From Candidatus Butyricimonas faecavium (GTDB lineage: Bacteria; Bacteroidota; Bacteroidia; Bacteroidales; Marinifilaceae): DNA of 64,000 nt. The stretch spans positions 124,001 to 188,000 of the forward strand of contig CALUKD010000002.1 in the NCBI GenBank assembly GCA_944321125.1, given 5' to 3'. A program made the position numbers and the translations under genes. Positions 9,028 to 19,090 of this stretch are shown here, piece by piece; positions within the stretch are counted from its first letter, which is position 1; the number at the start of each line of letters is the position of its first letter. The notes beneath the pieces were generated by a model. The model was not told where the DNA came from and did no database searches. It saw only the letters and a list, made by a program, of their open reading frames with translations.

Positions 9028-10104
9028 ATGAACAAAGGTTTAAAGAGAGTTTTACAAATTGGAATTCCGGTCGTGATCGTGGGAGCAATCGTGATCCCTC
9101 GTTTGGATTTTTCTTCGGATAAAGAGATGTCAACCCCGACAACAGCTCCCAAGGCGACTAACCGGGGGGCTTTACCGGTATCGGGGATCGTGGCATCTAT
9201 GTCAACTTCCGGTAATGGAATTCCCGTAACGGGATTATTGGTTGCAAATGAAGAAGTCGAACTGGTTTCGGAAACAGCCGGTAAAGTTGTGAAGATCGCT
9301 TTTGAAGAAGGGACGTTGGTGAAGAAAGGAACCTTGTTAGTGAAAGTGGATGATTCGGATTTGCAGGCTCAACTCGCTCGTGCCGAATTCCAAAAAGAAT
9401 TATTGGCAGCCAAATTGGAAAGACAGCGGATACTATTAAAGCGGGAATCCATCAGCGTGGAAGAATTCCAGCAGTTGGAGACCGAGTACAATATGAATCT
9501 GGCTGATATTGAATTATTAAAGGTTAAAATTGCTCGAACTGAAATCCGGGCTCCTTTTGACGGTCGAATGGGATTTCGTTTCGTGAGTGAGGGGAGTTAC
9601 TTGCAACCGAGTACTAAGGTGTCCACGATTGTTGATAATTCTTATTTAAAAATTGAATTTTCTATTCCTGAAAAATATATTGACCTGCCTTTAGTGGGTA
9701 GAAAACTTACTTTCCAACCTAGCGGGATGGAACATCAGATCGAGGCAGAAGTGTATGCTGTTGATCCACAGGCGGACGTGGCTACTCATACCATAAATCT
9801 GCGGGCTCGTTACCGGAATACTAAAAATTTGGTAGCGGGAATGTTCGTGAAGGGGGAGTTGATGACAGCTGAGAATTTGAAATATATACTTGTTCCGACA
9901 GAGGCCGTCGTGCCGGAGATGGACGGGAAACGTTTGTGGGTAGTAAAAAATAGAAAAGCTACCAGCGTACCCGTGCAAACAGACAGTAGGGATTCCCAAT
10001 TCGTGGAAGTAACTTCCGGAATACAGGTGGGTGACACCGTGTTAACGGGAGGCTTGATGCAATTGCGTGAGGGAATGATCGTGAATGTCAAGTTGAATAA
10101 ATAG
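9028..10104 (+). CDS. RND efflux periplasmic adaptor subunit (membrane fusion protein)
   Basis: This adaptor of a tripartite RND efflux pump links the inner-membrane pump to the outer-membrane channel. It has 358 aa. One N-terminal hydrophobic anchor (about 9-27) is followed by a low-complexity Ser/Thr/Pro stretch. Then come the first half of the lipoyl/biotinyl-like domain (LVANEEVELVSETAGKV), an alpha-helical hairpin (about 110-170), the second lipoyl half (IRAPFDGRMGF), a beta-barrel domain and the membrane-proximal domain (VEVTSGIQVGDTVLTGG). No lipobox is present. It is first in the operon, 69 bp before the pump gene. No regulator gene is adjacent. Confidence 0.93.
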   Translation: MNKGLKRVLQIGIPVVIVGAIVIPRLDFSSDKEMSTPTTAPKATNRGALPVSGIVASMSTSGNGIPVTGLLVANEEVELVSETAGKVVKIAFEEGTLVKKGTLLVKVDDSDLQAQLARAEFQKELLAAKLERQRILLKRESISVEEFQQLETEYNMNLADIELLKVKIARTEIRAPFDGRMGFRFVSEGSYLQPSTKVSTIVDNSYLKIEFSIPEKYIDLPLVGRKLTFQPSGMEHQIEAEVYAVDPQADVATHTINLRARYRNTKNLVAGMFVKGELMTAENLKYILVPTEAVVPEMDGKRLWVVKNRKATSVPVQTDSRDSQFVEVTSGIQVGDTVLTGGLMQLREGMIVNVKLNK

Positions 10105-10112
10105 AGAAAAAG

Positions 10113-10137
10113 TTTAGAGTTTAAAATTTAGAGTTTA
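10113..10137. repeat. AT-rich 14-bp-period dispersed repeat, copy 2
   Basis: TTTAGAGTTTA occurs at 10113-10123 and 10127-10137, period 14 bp. It fills the adaptor-pump spacer together with further TCTAAAAT pieces up to about 10163. Confidence 0.6.
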
Positions 10138-10173
10138 GATTCTAAAATCATAAATCTAAAATTAATCAGTGGT

Positions 10174-13100
10174 ATGAGTTTATCTTCAACCTGTATAAAG
10201 CGTCCTGTGCTGGCAACCGTGTTAAACTTGATTTTGGTCATTGTCGGTTCCATCGGGTTGCTATATTTAGGCGTGCGTGACTACCCTAGCGTGGACCCCC
10301 CGGTAATATCCGTGTCGACCTCGTTCGTGGGGGCTAACGCCGATGTTATTGAAACACAAATTACCGAGCCTTTGGAGTCGGCCATTAATGGTATACAGGG
10401 AATCCGTTCGTTAAGTAGTACGAGCCGTGATGGACAAAGCCGGATCACGATAGAATTCGAATTAAGCGTGGATTTGGAAACGGCAGCTAATGACGTCCGG
10501 GACAAAGTTTCCTGAACGTTACGTCGGTTACCGCAGGATATAGATCCCCCGACCGTGTACAAGGCGGATGCGGATGCCCAACCTATTTTTGCTGTTTCTT
10601 TGCGTAGTGGTCAACGTTCGTTGATCGACCTGAGCGGATATGCCGAACGCTATTACAAAGAACGGTTACAGACTATCCCTGGCGTGAGTAGCGTGGATAT
10701 TTGGGGAGAAAAACGTTATTCCGTGCGTTTGCGTATGGACCCGGCTTTACTGGCAGCACATAGGTTGACCCCGATGGACGTGCAGTCTGCCGTTGAAAAA
10801 GAGAATATCGAATTACCTTCCGGGCGAGTGGAAGGAGACAATACCGAGTTGACAATTCGTACCTTGGGACGATTAATGTCTATCGAGGATTTTAACAATC
10901 TGGTCATTTCGAGAGAAGGATCAAAAATTGTCCGTTTTAAAGATATTGGTGTGGCGGAAGTGGATGCCGAGAACACCCGGAGTATAGCCAAACGTAACGG
11001 CCTTCCCATGGTGATGTGTGCTTTGATTCCCCAGCCGGGAGCAAACTACATTGATATTGCAGACCGGGCTTATCTCGTGATGCAGGATTTGGAAAAGGAC
11101 CTGCCGGAAGATATTGATGCCGCGATAGCTTTCGACAACACGGTATTCATCCGGAGTTCAATCAACGAGGTGGAGGACACGATTTTCGAGGCTTTCCTCT
11201 TGGTTGTTTTGATCATTTTCCTTTTCTTGCGGAGTTGGCGGACGACGTTAATTCCTGTTCTGGCAATCCCCGTGTCATTGATTGCATCCTTTTTCATTAT
11301 GTACGTGGCCGGGTTTACCATCAATATATTGACCTTGCTGGCTGTCGTGCTGGCCATCGGTTTGGTGGTTGATGATGCTATTGTGGTCATGGAGAATATA
11401 TTCACGAAAATAGAGCAAGGAATGTCCCCGTTGCAGGCGGGATTCAAAGGATCAAACGAGATATTTTTTGCCGTTATCGCGACAACAGTGGTGTTGGTGG
11501 CCGTGTTCTTCCCGATCGTTTTCTTGGAAGGAACCACGGGGCGTTTGTTCCGTGAATTTAGTGTGGTGATTGCCGGAGCCGTAGTGGTTTCCTCTTTCGT
11601 GGCGTTGACATTTACACCGATGATCTCCACGAAATTATTGACCCGGAATGCCACGCAAAACTGGTTTTACCGGAAAACAGAACCTTTTTTCGAGGGAATG
11701 AACCGGGTGTACCGTCGTTGGTTACAGCGATTCTTGAAAGTCCGTTATTGGTCAATCATTATACTCGGGGCTTCCGGTGTAGCTATTTATTTCCTGTGGT
11801 TATTGATTCCCTCGGAAATGGCACCTTTGGAGGACCGTTCGAATATTCGTTTGAATTCTGTCGCTCCGGAAGGAGCTACCTACGAGTATATGGCCCGTTA
11901 CGCGGATGAAATTTCAACCTTTGTGGAACAAACCGTGCCGGAACAAGAGAAAGTGATTCAATTCATCGGGGGAGGACAAACAAACCGTGCAAGTTTACAA
12001 TTATGGTTGGTTGATGCAGACAAGCGGAAACGGACTCAACAGGAGATTGCCGACGAGTTAGCTATAGACGTGCGTCAGTTTACAGGAGGCCGAACGTTGG
12101 TTTCCCAGCAACAGACCTTCGGTGGCCGGCGGGGAGGACTTCCGGTGGAATACGTAATCCAAGCGAAAAATCTGGATGATTTGAAGGCGATATTACCTAT
12201 TTTCATGGACGAGGTGAACAAGAGTTCGGTATTTTCGGCATCTGATTTGAATTTGAAGTTCACGAAACCGGAGTTGACCATTAATATTGATCGGGACAAG
12301 GCTGCCAGTATGGGGGTTTCCGTGCAGGATATTGCCAGAACACTTCAGTTGACCATGAGTGAGCAACGGGTGGGTTACTACATCATGAATGGAAAACAGT
12401 ACCAGATACTTTCCCAGTTGGAGCGTCAAGATCGAAACAAACCGAGTGACTTGAAAGGAATATACGTGCGGAATAACAATGGCGACTTGATTCATCTGGA
12501 TAATCTGATCACAACGTCCGAAAGTTCCATGCCGCCACAGTTATATCGTTATGACCGTTTCGTGTCGGCAACCGTTTCTGCCGGTCTGGCAAAGGGCGTG
12601 ACTCTTTCTCAAGGATTGGAAGAGATGGATCGTATTGCCGATGAGGTATTGAGCGATGACTTTAAAACCACGTTATCTGGAACATCCAAGGACTTCGTGG
12701 AAAGTTCTTCCAGTTTGATGTTCGCCTTCATGTTGGCGTTGGTATTTATTTATTTGGTACTTGCTGCGCAGTTCGAAAGTTTCCGTGATCCGTTAATCAT
12801 CATGTTTACAGTTCCATTGGCATTGATCGGTGCTATGGTTGCTTTGTGGTATTTTGGGCAGACCATGAACATTTTCAGCCAGATTGGTATCATCATGTTG
12901 GTCGGGTTGGTTTCGAAGAACGGTATCCTGATCGTGGAATTTGCCAACCAACGTAAGTTAGCCGGTTTGTCCATGCGTGAGGCGATAGAGGATTCGGCCG
13001 TGTCTCGTTTACGTCCGATCCTGATGACGAGTTTGTCTACCGTGTTAGGTATTCTTCCGATGGCAATGGCCACGGGTGCGGGAGCTGAGAGCCGTGTTGC

Positions 13101-13224
13101 CATGGGTATTGCGGTAGTAGGAGGTATGGTATGTTCCACCCTGTTGACACTTTTCGTGATCCCGGCTATTTACACTTACCTCTCCTCGAAAAAAGTAAAA
13201 ATAATAGAAGAGATAGAAGATTGA
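10174..13224 (+). pseudogene. RND efflux transporter (HAE1/AcrB-like), interrupted by in-frame TGA
   Basis: The frame runs from ATG 10174 to 13224 (1016 codons) and aligns throughout to inner-membrane RND pumps. It has the N-terminal helix (KRPVLATVLNLILVIVG), the GLVVDDAIVVMEN helix 4 with the proton-relay Asp-Asp, and the C-terminal FSQIGIIMLVGLVSKNGILIVEF segment. A TGA at 10513-10515 (codon 114) interrupts it in the porter domain just after DVRDKVS, where homologues normally carry Arg. CGA to TGA is one transition. The frame is unchanged after the stop and nothing else looks decayed. The downstream part might re-initiate at GTG 10555, but it would lack the first helix. Adaptor and channel genes on both sides are intact. 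It could be a recent nonsense mutation, a base error, or suppressed in vivo. Confidence 0.88.
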
Positions 13225-13262
13225 ATGAATTGAAAGATTTGCAAGTAGAATAAAGAATAACT

Positions 13263-14615
13263 ATGAGAAAACAGAATTTACGATATATGAAATGGATAGG
13301 AAAAATGATCATTTTATTGTTCATTTTAAATTTTCAATTCTCGATTTTCAATTGTTCCGCGCAGCGTGTAAGTCTGGATGAATGTTTGGAAAAAGCCTTG
13401 GAATCAAATTTTTCCATTAAAATCATCCGGAACGAGGCTCGGATGGATAAGAATAATTTGAATTACTCGACTTTCCTACCTACATTGGAAGGGACTGCGA
13501 AACAGACACAGACCCGAAATGACACGAAGACCGAGAATAGCGTGGGAGAGGTGAATAAGATGTCGGATGTAAAAACGGATAACTACACTGCGGGGGTTGC
13601 TCTAAACTGGCGGATATTTGACGGGTTAGAGATGTTCACCACCCATGAAAAACAGAAAGAGTTATTGGCAATGGGCGAACTTGCCGTGCGGCAAGCCGTG
13701 GAGAACTTGATTTTGAACGTGAGTGCAGCTTATTATAACGTGCTGGTACAACACCATAAGTTGATAGCAGCACGTCATTCTTTGGAACTTTCGAATGAAC
13801 GTTATGATGAGGCCAGAGTACGTTACAAGATTGGGAATAGATCCGGGTTAGAAGCTCAACAGGCAAAAATTGATTTGAACACGGATAGCTCTACCTACGT
13901 GCGGCAAAAGGAGGCTTTAAAAAGTGCCTATATCACGTTGAACAAATTGATGAATACGGATTTGCAAATGGTGAACTATGTGCAAGACACGATCTTGCTG
14001 GGGCCGCAACTGGCATTGGGTACCTTGGAGCAAAAAACTTTGGAAGGAAACACCACCTTGTTGATCGCTAAAAAAGATCAGAAAATTTCCGCGCTGGATT
14101 TAAAAAATGCCCGTGCCGTATTATTCCCGACGCTAGATTTCAATTCCGGGTACAACTATAACAAGACAGATACACCCTCTTCCAGTACCACGTTGAACCG
14201 GTCAAACGGTTTTTACTGGGGATTCTCGTTAAATGTTCCTATTTTCAGTCATTTGCAGAATAGAACGAAAATCAAAAATGCCAAATTGGAATTGGAAAAC
14301 ATGGAATTAACCTACCAAGAGGCGGAAAAGGAAACGCTGGGGGATTTGGCGTTGATGTACAATACGTATGAAAACAACCTGCTGATGGTAAATTTCGAGA
14401 TTGAAAGTGCCGAAGTTGCCGAGGATAATCTGGATGCGGCTTTGGAGAAATACAAGATCGGATCACTCTCCGGAATCGAGTTCCGGGAATTTCAACGTAG
14501 TTACATCGATGCCGTTGACCGAAAGCTATCAGCGATCTATCAGGCGAAAGTTTCCGAATTATCGTTACTGTTACTCAGTGGCGAGATACGCTCTGCCATT
14601 GCGTTTGTAGAGTGA
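13263..14615 (+). CDS. TolC-family outer membrane efflux channel
   Basis: This is the outer-membrane channel of the RND pump encoded upstream (450 aa). The signal peptide ends around FNCSAQ. The mature part begins RVSLDECLEKALESN, typical of OEP/TolC proteins. It has two pseudo-repeats of long amphipathic helices with heptad character (about 125-225 and 335-430) and beta-strand segments between them. The signal-peptide coding segment (13330-13353) is built from a 14-bp-period AT-rich repeat also found between genes in this window. It is the third and last gene of the efflux operon, 38 bp after the pump gene. Confidence 0.91.
   Translation: MRKQNLRYMKWIGKMIILLFILNFQFSIFNCSAQRVSLDECLEKALESNFSIKIIRNEARMDKNNLNYSTFLPTLEGTAKQTQTRNDTKTENSVGEVNKMSDVKTDNYTAGVALNWRIFDGLEMFTTHEKQKELLAMGELAVRQAVENLILNVSAAYYNVLVQHHKLIAARHSLELSNERYDEARVRYKIGNRSGLEAQQAKIDLNTDSSTYVRQKEALKSAYITLNKLMNTDLQMVNYVQDTILLGPQLALGTLEQKTLEGNTTLLIAKKDQKISALDLKNARAVLFPTLDFNSGYNYNKTDTPSSSTTLNRSNGFYWGFSLNVPIFSHLQNRTKIKNAKLELENMELTYQEAEKETLGDLALMYNTYENNLLMVNFEIESAEVAEDNLDAALEKYKIGSLSGIEFREFQRSYIDAVDRKLSAIYQAKVSELSLLLLSGEIRSAIAFVE
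13330..13353. repeat. AT-rich 14-bp-period dispersed repeat, copy 3, inside a signal peptide
   Basis: ATTTTCAATT occurs at 13330-13339 and 13344-13353, period 14 bp, joined by CTCG. It matches the reverse complement of copy 1 at about 21 of 24 positions and encodes the NFQFSIFN part of the TolC-like signal peptide. Confidence 0.55.
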
Positions 14616-14644
14616 GAGAGTAGCCCTTGATGGGGCCTATCATG

Positions 14645-14717
14645 TTGCCACAATGTTGTCACTATTTCTTAATAATAGGGCAACATGATTGTCATATTCT
14701 GCCCATACTTTTGTCAC
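14645..14717 (+). promoter_or_regulatory. PhoB-box-like array and promoter of the phosphate operon
   Basis: TTGCCAC (14645), TTGTCAC (14656), TTGTCAT (14689), a degenerate TGCCCAT (14700) and TTGTCAC (14711) all lie on one 11-bp lattice. Known Pho boxes are 7-bp half-sites (CTGTCAT-like) repeated every 11 bp. A -7 box TActTTTG (14706-14713) overlaps the last half-site; TTG at 14689-14691 lies only 14 bp before it. CATGTTGCC and GGGCAACATG (14641-14649, 14678-14687) also form an inverted repeat. PhoB control is inferred from spacing and from the downstream genes. Confidence 0.5.
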
Positions 14718-14738
14718 GTAATCAAAACAAAGATAATT

Positions 14739-17700
14739 ATGAAAAAGAGTAATTACGTGATAAAATGTTTATTTGTAAAATCTTTTATTTGTATGTTAGC
14801 ATTATGGTGTGTGTCTTTGCCAGAAGTGCTAGCCCAAGGAACAAATGCTTCAATTGTTGGTAAAGTTGTGGATGAGAACGGCGAGGCGATTATTGGAGCA
14901 ACTGTTATCGTCAAAAATGAATCTACCGGTTTCAAAACAGGAACGGCCACCTCGGTAACCGGAGAATTCAGTTTAAAACAACTCCCGTTAGGTTCCCCTT
15001 ACACGATCACGGTGTCGTTTATCGGATATGGCGATCAAGTGAAAAAAAATTACACCCTAAACCAAGGAGATGTTTTACGGATTGATTTTGAAATGAAAGA
15101 AGAATCCACAAATATCAGTGAAGTTGATGTGGTGGCCAATAGCATGAAGAAAAAGATAGATGTACTGGGAGAGGCTACATCAATTTCCGGTAAAAGTCTT
15201 CAGACCCTTCCGGTAAATGGAAGAAATTTTACCACACTGGTAGATCTTTCCCCGCTTAGTTCGGGTAGTAACCTTGCCGGGCAGTTGTATTCTTCCACGA
15301 CCTACACGATAGATGGTATGACGGCGAAAAGTCCGACTTCAAGTGGGACCTCCAATCGCGGTCCTTTCCTTGTATCTATGGAAGCTATCCGTGAGTTTGA
15401 AGTTGTGACCAATAGCTATGATGTCACGCAAGGAAGGGCCGGGGGAGGAATGATCAGTTCCGTGACCAAATCGGGAACAAACCAATTTCACGGGTCGGCA
15501 TTCTTTTTTCATCGAGCAGATAAACTGTCCAGTCAGTACGATACCCGTGGAAATAAGCGCAGTGACAAATACTCTATTTCCCAATACGGGGGATCCCTTG
15601 GAGGACCGATCATCAAGAACCGGATGCATTTTTTTGTCGCGTGGGATCACCAGGATGACAAACGTCCTTTGTTAATTGCAGATATACACGGAACAGATGA
15701 TGAGAAGACATACGGGATAACGAAGGAAAATCTGGATAAATTTTTGGCAATTGCCCGTGAAAAATATGGTGTTGCGGCTTCTCCTCAAACCGGTTCGTTC
15801 GATAAAAAAAGAAAGTCCAACAGTGTATTCGGTCGTCTTGATTGGCAATTAAATGCCACAAATTTGTTGACCATTCGAAATAATTATAACCGTGACGTGA
15901 ATGATTTGGGTATCAATGATAATAGTAAAATTAATCTTTTTGAAGTATATGGTACACATGTATCGTCAGACAACAGTTTGTTGGCTTCCTTGCGTTCCGT
16001 GTTCGGTCCTAAAATGACGAATGAGGCTAAATTGCAATATCTTTATACATTGGATGACGGGCAACCGAGTAAACAAGTACCTTCTTCCAATATACCGAGA
16101 GCGATCGTAGAGAATATTACCTCCACGATTGATGGTAAAGAGTACAAATTATCCAGTATTCAGTTGGGAGGACAACGGTATGTTCCGGAAAAATTTGTTA
16201 ACAATGTGATCCAATTCGTGGATAACTTGTATTATAATACCGATAAAGTGAACTACACCTTCGGTATAGATCTCATGTATACACATTTGAGTTCTAAAGC
16301 GACGAGCGAAATGAACGGTCGTTATTATTACAAAGGATTGGAGGCATTCGAGAATAACACCCCGTATAGATATGCACGGGAGGTTCCTGTAACAGACCCG
16401 ACGGTGAAGCAAAGTGTATTGAATGCTGCATTATACGGGCAGGCCCAGTTTAAACCGTTTAGAGGGGTGGATGTCACTTTGGGATTAAGAGGTGATTACT
16501 CTTACTATTTTTCGAACCCCGATGATAACGAGTTATTGACGGCAGAACTAGGTCTAAAAACAACCAATAAAGTAGCCGCCTTTCAATTACAGCCCCGTTT
16601 TCAACTGACATGGGATATAGGGGAACGTAGTGTGGATATCGTTCGTGTTGGGGCAGGTATATTCGGTTCGAACATGAATAACTATGCCATGGTGAACAAT
16701 TTGGAATTTGATGGATTGAAAGTATTATCAGTGGATATATCTTCTAAAGACTATGTGCTGCCTATTCCGAATTTTCCCGGTTATCGAGAAGATCCGTCCA
16801 GTGTGCCCGGCGTGGAACTATTTGATCAGTTGGGATTGGATAAAGCGGCGACATTCAACGTGAATGGTTCAAACGTGAAAATCCCCACGGTCTACAAGTT
16901 CAACGTGTCATATAATCGTTTTATTTCTGAGAGAATCCGGGCGGGAATCAGTTTTTACGGGACATTCGGGCGTAACAATTATATGTATGTTGACCGAAAT
17001 ATGGTGGATGAACCTTTTTTCCGCTTAGCAAACGAGGGGAACCGCGGAGTTTACGTTCCGGTCGCATCTATAGATACCCTTGGAAATACCCAGTGGACCA
17101 ATGGGCGTAAGTCCGAGAAAATCGGTAGAGTGCTTGAATTGAATAGTGACGGAAAAGTGAATACTTATACAATCGTGGCAGATGTCTCCGTGCGTTACTG
17201 TCGTGATGGACAAATAACAGCTAGTTACACGTGGAATGATTCTAAAGATAATACCTCTTACAACGGTAACGTGGCAAACAGTGCGACGCTTTACAACATG
17301 ATTGTAGATGATCCCCGTGATTTGAGTAAAATGAGTTATTCGGATAATCAATTCCGCCACAAAGTGGTGTTGTATGGAAATCTCCCCTCTTTTCACGGTT
17401 TTAACGTGGGGGTACGTTACTCGGGAATAGGAGGAACTCGTTATTCCATGGTTGTGAACGGGAATATAAACGGCGATTTTGTAAAAGGGAATGACCTGGC
17501 GTTTGTATTCGATCCGAATGATTCTAGTGTCCCTCAGGCAATACGGGACGGGATCAACGGTTTGCTCGAAAACCCGGATGTGGATAAGAGTTTTAAGAAA
17601 TATCTGCGCAAAAGTTTTGGTAAAATTGCCGAGAGAAACGGGGGGATAAATGGATTTAGTGGTACGTGGGATGTCCGGGTTTCCAAGATTTTCAATTTTT

Positions 17701-17927
17701 ATAAGCAACAGAGACTAGAATTGTCCGTCGATATTTTTAACGTGGCTAACCTGATCGATAAAAAAAGTGGTTTGACACATAACTTGGGTAAACAAGAGTT
17801 GTTGAACTGTACTGGATTTGATACAGCCACTCAAACATTCAAGTATACCGTGAACAATGCTGCCGGTAAAAAGAGTCCGGGAGGAAACCCTTGGCAAATT
17901 CAAATGGGAGTTAAATATATGTTTTAA
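14739..17927 (+). CDS. TonB-dependent receptor, Oar-like, with carboxypeptidase-regulatory domain
   Basis: This is an outer-membrane active transporter of 1062 aa. I use the ATG at 14739 because it opens a normal signal peptide (MKKSNYVIKCLF to EVLAQ); the frame also extends back to 14685 through the promoter. The order is a signal peptide (about 1-33), a carboxypeptidase-regulatory-like beta-sandwich (ASIVGKVVDENGEAIIGATV, about 36-115), and a plug domain with NGRNFTTLVDLSPL and RAGGGMISSVTKSGTNQFHG. A long beta-barrel follows, ending in an aromatic residue (VKYMF). It is not SusC-type: no STN domain and no SusD partner. It is first in an operon with a phosphoesterase and an alkaline phosphatase, so import of phosphate or phosphorylated compounds is the likely role (inference). 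Confidence 0.9.
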   Translation: MKKSNYVIKCLFVKSFICMLALWCVSLPEVLAQGTNASIVGKVVDENGEAIIGATVIVKNESTGFKTGTATSVTGEFSLKQLPLGSPYTITVSFIGYGDQVKKNYTLNQGDVLRIDFEMKEESTNISEVDVVANSMKKKIDVLGEATSISGKSLQTLPVNGRNFTTLVDLSPLSSGSNLAGQLYSSTTYTIDGMTAKSPTSSGTSNRGPFLVSMEAIREFEVVTNSYDVTQGRAGGGMISSVTKSGTNQFHGSAFFFHRADKLSSQYDTRGNKRSDKYSISQYGGSLGGPIIKNRMHFFVAWDHQDDKRPLLIADIHGTDDEKTYGITKENLDKFLAIAREKYGVAASPQTGSFDKKRKSNSVFGRLDWQLNATNLLTIRNNYNRDVNDLGINDNSKINLFEVYGTHVSSDNSLLASLRSVFGPKMTNEAKLQYLYTLDDGQPSKQVPSSNIPRAIVENITSTIDGKEYKLSSIQLGGQRYVPEKFVNNVIQFVDNLYYNTDKVNYTFGIDLMYTHLSSKATSEMNGRYYYKGLEAFENNTPYRYAREVPVTDPTVKQSVLNAALYGQAQFKPFRGVDVTLGLRGDYSYYFSNPDDNELLTAELGLKTTNKVAAFQLQPRFQLTWDIGERSVDIVRVGAGIFGSNMNNYAMVNNLEFDGLKVLSVDISSKDYVLPIPNFPGYREDPSSVPGVELFDQLGLDKAATFNVNGSNVKIPTVYKFNVSYNRFISERIRAGISFYGTFGRNNYMYVDRNMVDEPFFRLANEGNRGVYVPVASIDTLGNTQWTNGRKSEKIGRVLELNSDGKVNTYTIVADVSVRYCRDGQITASYTWNDSKDNTSYNGNVANSATLYNMIVDDPRDLSKMSYSDNQFRHKVVLYGNLPSFHGFNVGVRYSGIGGTRYSMVVNGNINGDFVKGNDLAFVFDPNDSSVPQAIRDGINGLLENPDVDKSFKKYLRKSFGKIAERNGGINGFSGTWDVRVSKIFNFYKQQRLELSVDIFNVANLIDKKSGLTHNLGKQELLNCTGFDTATQTFKYTVNNAAGKKSPGGNPWQIQMGVKYMF

Positions 17928-17946
17928 TGAGTAAAATAAAGACAAA

Positions 17947-19074
17947 ATGAAAGCATTACTTGTTTTACCGATTCTATTATGCGTGTGTCTGTGCGTGCAA
18001 GGACAATTAAGAAAACAACAGTTCTCGTTTCCTAATGCGGGTGAATATATGATACTAAAAGCTGATTTTCATCAGCATACGGTGTTTTCGGATGGTCAAG
18101 TGTGGCCTACCGTTCGAGTGGTGGAAGCATACGAGGAAGATCTTGATATCATTGCACTTTCGGAACATATCGAATATCGTCCTCATTTGAATGAATTTAT
18201 CTCACACGATCACAATCATTCTTTCGATTTGGCACAAGAAGAGGCAAAACGTTACGGTGTGTTGTTGATTCGTTCTGCAGAAGTGACGCGGGCGATGGCT
18301 CCCGGCCATCTCAACGTGATTGATATAAAAGATGCCAACCCGTTAGAAAAATTTGTGAACAAGCAAGATTCCCGAGATGCTTCAACTGTAATTGAGACGC
18401 TTGAAGAGGCTAGACGACAAGGTGGTTTTATATTTTGGAATCATACCGCTTATCCCTCGAAGGATAATAAATCTCATTGGTATCCTATACATGAAACTTT
18501 GAAAAATAAAGGCTTGATGATGGGGATTGAAATCGTGAATGGCGAGCGCTACGAACCGATCGCTTTTCAATGGTGTTTGGATTACAATTTGACGATTTTG
18601 GCAAACACCGATGTACATACGACGATGGCTCAAAAAAGGAGTGCTGACAATTTTAAGGTTATGACTCTCGTGTTGGCAAAGGAAAAAACAAAAGAAGCAG
18701 TGATGGATGCTCTTCGCGAACATCGGACCGTGGCATTATGGAACAACCAGTTGATGGGGCGTAAGGAACATGTAGAACCGATTGTTGGGCATGGTGTGGT
18801 GGCAAGACTTACCCGAGTGTCAGAAGAAAAAGGATTATTTGAAATTGAAAATCTCACGGGAATGCCTTTTGTTTTTGAATTTCAGGAATTACCGGAAGGT
18901 TTCTCGATTCGGAATGATGTGCCTTGCCTCGTGAAAGAGAATAGCGTGTCTGCTTTGGGTGCATCTTTCAAAAATGGTTGCCCCAAGACGGTGAAAGTAA
19001 AAGTGAAAAACGTTTACGTTACACCAGAACAGAATCTGGAAATGGAACTCCCGTTGGTGATTTCCGAGCGTTGA
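17947..19074 (+). CDS. exported PHP-domain phosphoesterase (Sb-PDE-like)
   Basis: This predicted periplasmic protein (375 aa) has a signal peptide ending near CVQGQ. The PHP metal-dependent phosphoesterase domain starts with DFHQHTVFSDG (His42 and His44) and continues with ALSEHIEYRPH (His74 and His80). Later metal ligands lie around SAEVTRA, WNHTAYP and NTDVHT. The C-terminal ~90 residues form a small beta-rich domain. Bacteroidota homologues are commonly named Sb-PDE-family phosphodiesterases after an enzyme acting on organophosphate diesters; the true substrate here is unknown. With the alkaline phosphatase encoded two genes later it could turn diesters into monoesters and then free phosphate. 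Confidence 0.85.
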   Translation: MKALLVLPILLCVCLCVQGQLRKQQFSFPNAGEYMILKADFHQHTVFSDGQVWPTVRVVEAYEEDLDIIALSEHIEYRPHLNEFISHDHNHSFDLAQEEAKRYGVLLIRSAEVTRAMAPGHLNVIDIKDANPLEKFVNKQDSRDASTVIETLEEARRQGGFIFWNHTAYPSKDNKSHWYPIHETLKNKGLMMGIEIVNGERYEPIAFQWCLDYNLTILANTDVHTTMAQKRSADNFKVMTLVLAKEKTKEAVMDALREHRTVALWNNQLMGRKEHVEPIVGHGVVARLTRVSEEKGLFEIENLTGMPFVFEFQELPEGFSIRNDVPCLVKENSVSALGASFKNGCPKTVKVKVKNVYVTPEQNLEMELPLVISER

Positions 19075-19090
19075 TCTATAAAAATAAACG

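Noticed and set aside
10513-10515. TGA as a selenocysteine codon
   Set aside because: RND pumps carry Arg, not Cys, at this site, and I see no SECIS-like stem-loop directly downstream.
11070-11654. 194-codon minus-strand open frame inside the RND pump gene
   Set aside because: Low-complexity Thr/Lys/Ile-rich shadow of the transmembrane-coding strand.
17025-17708. 227-codon minus-strand open frame inside the TonB-dependent receptor gene
   Set aside because: It is wholly antisense to a well-supported gene, and its sequence looks like shadow coding with no domain, signal or start context.
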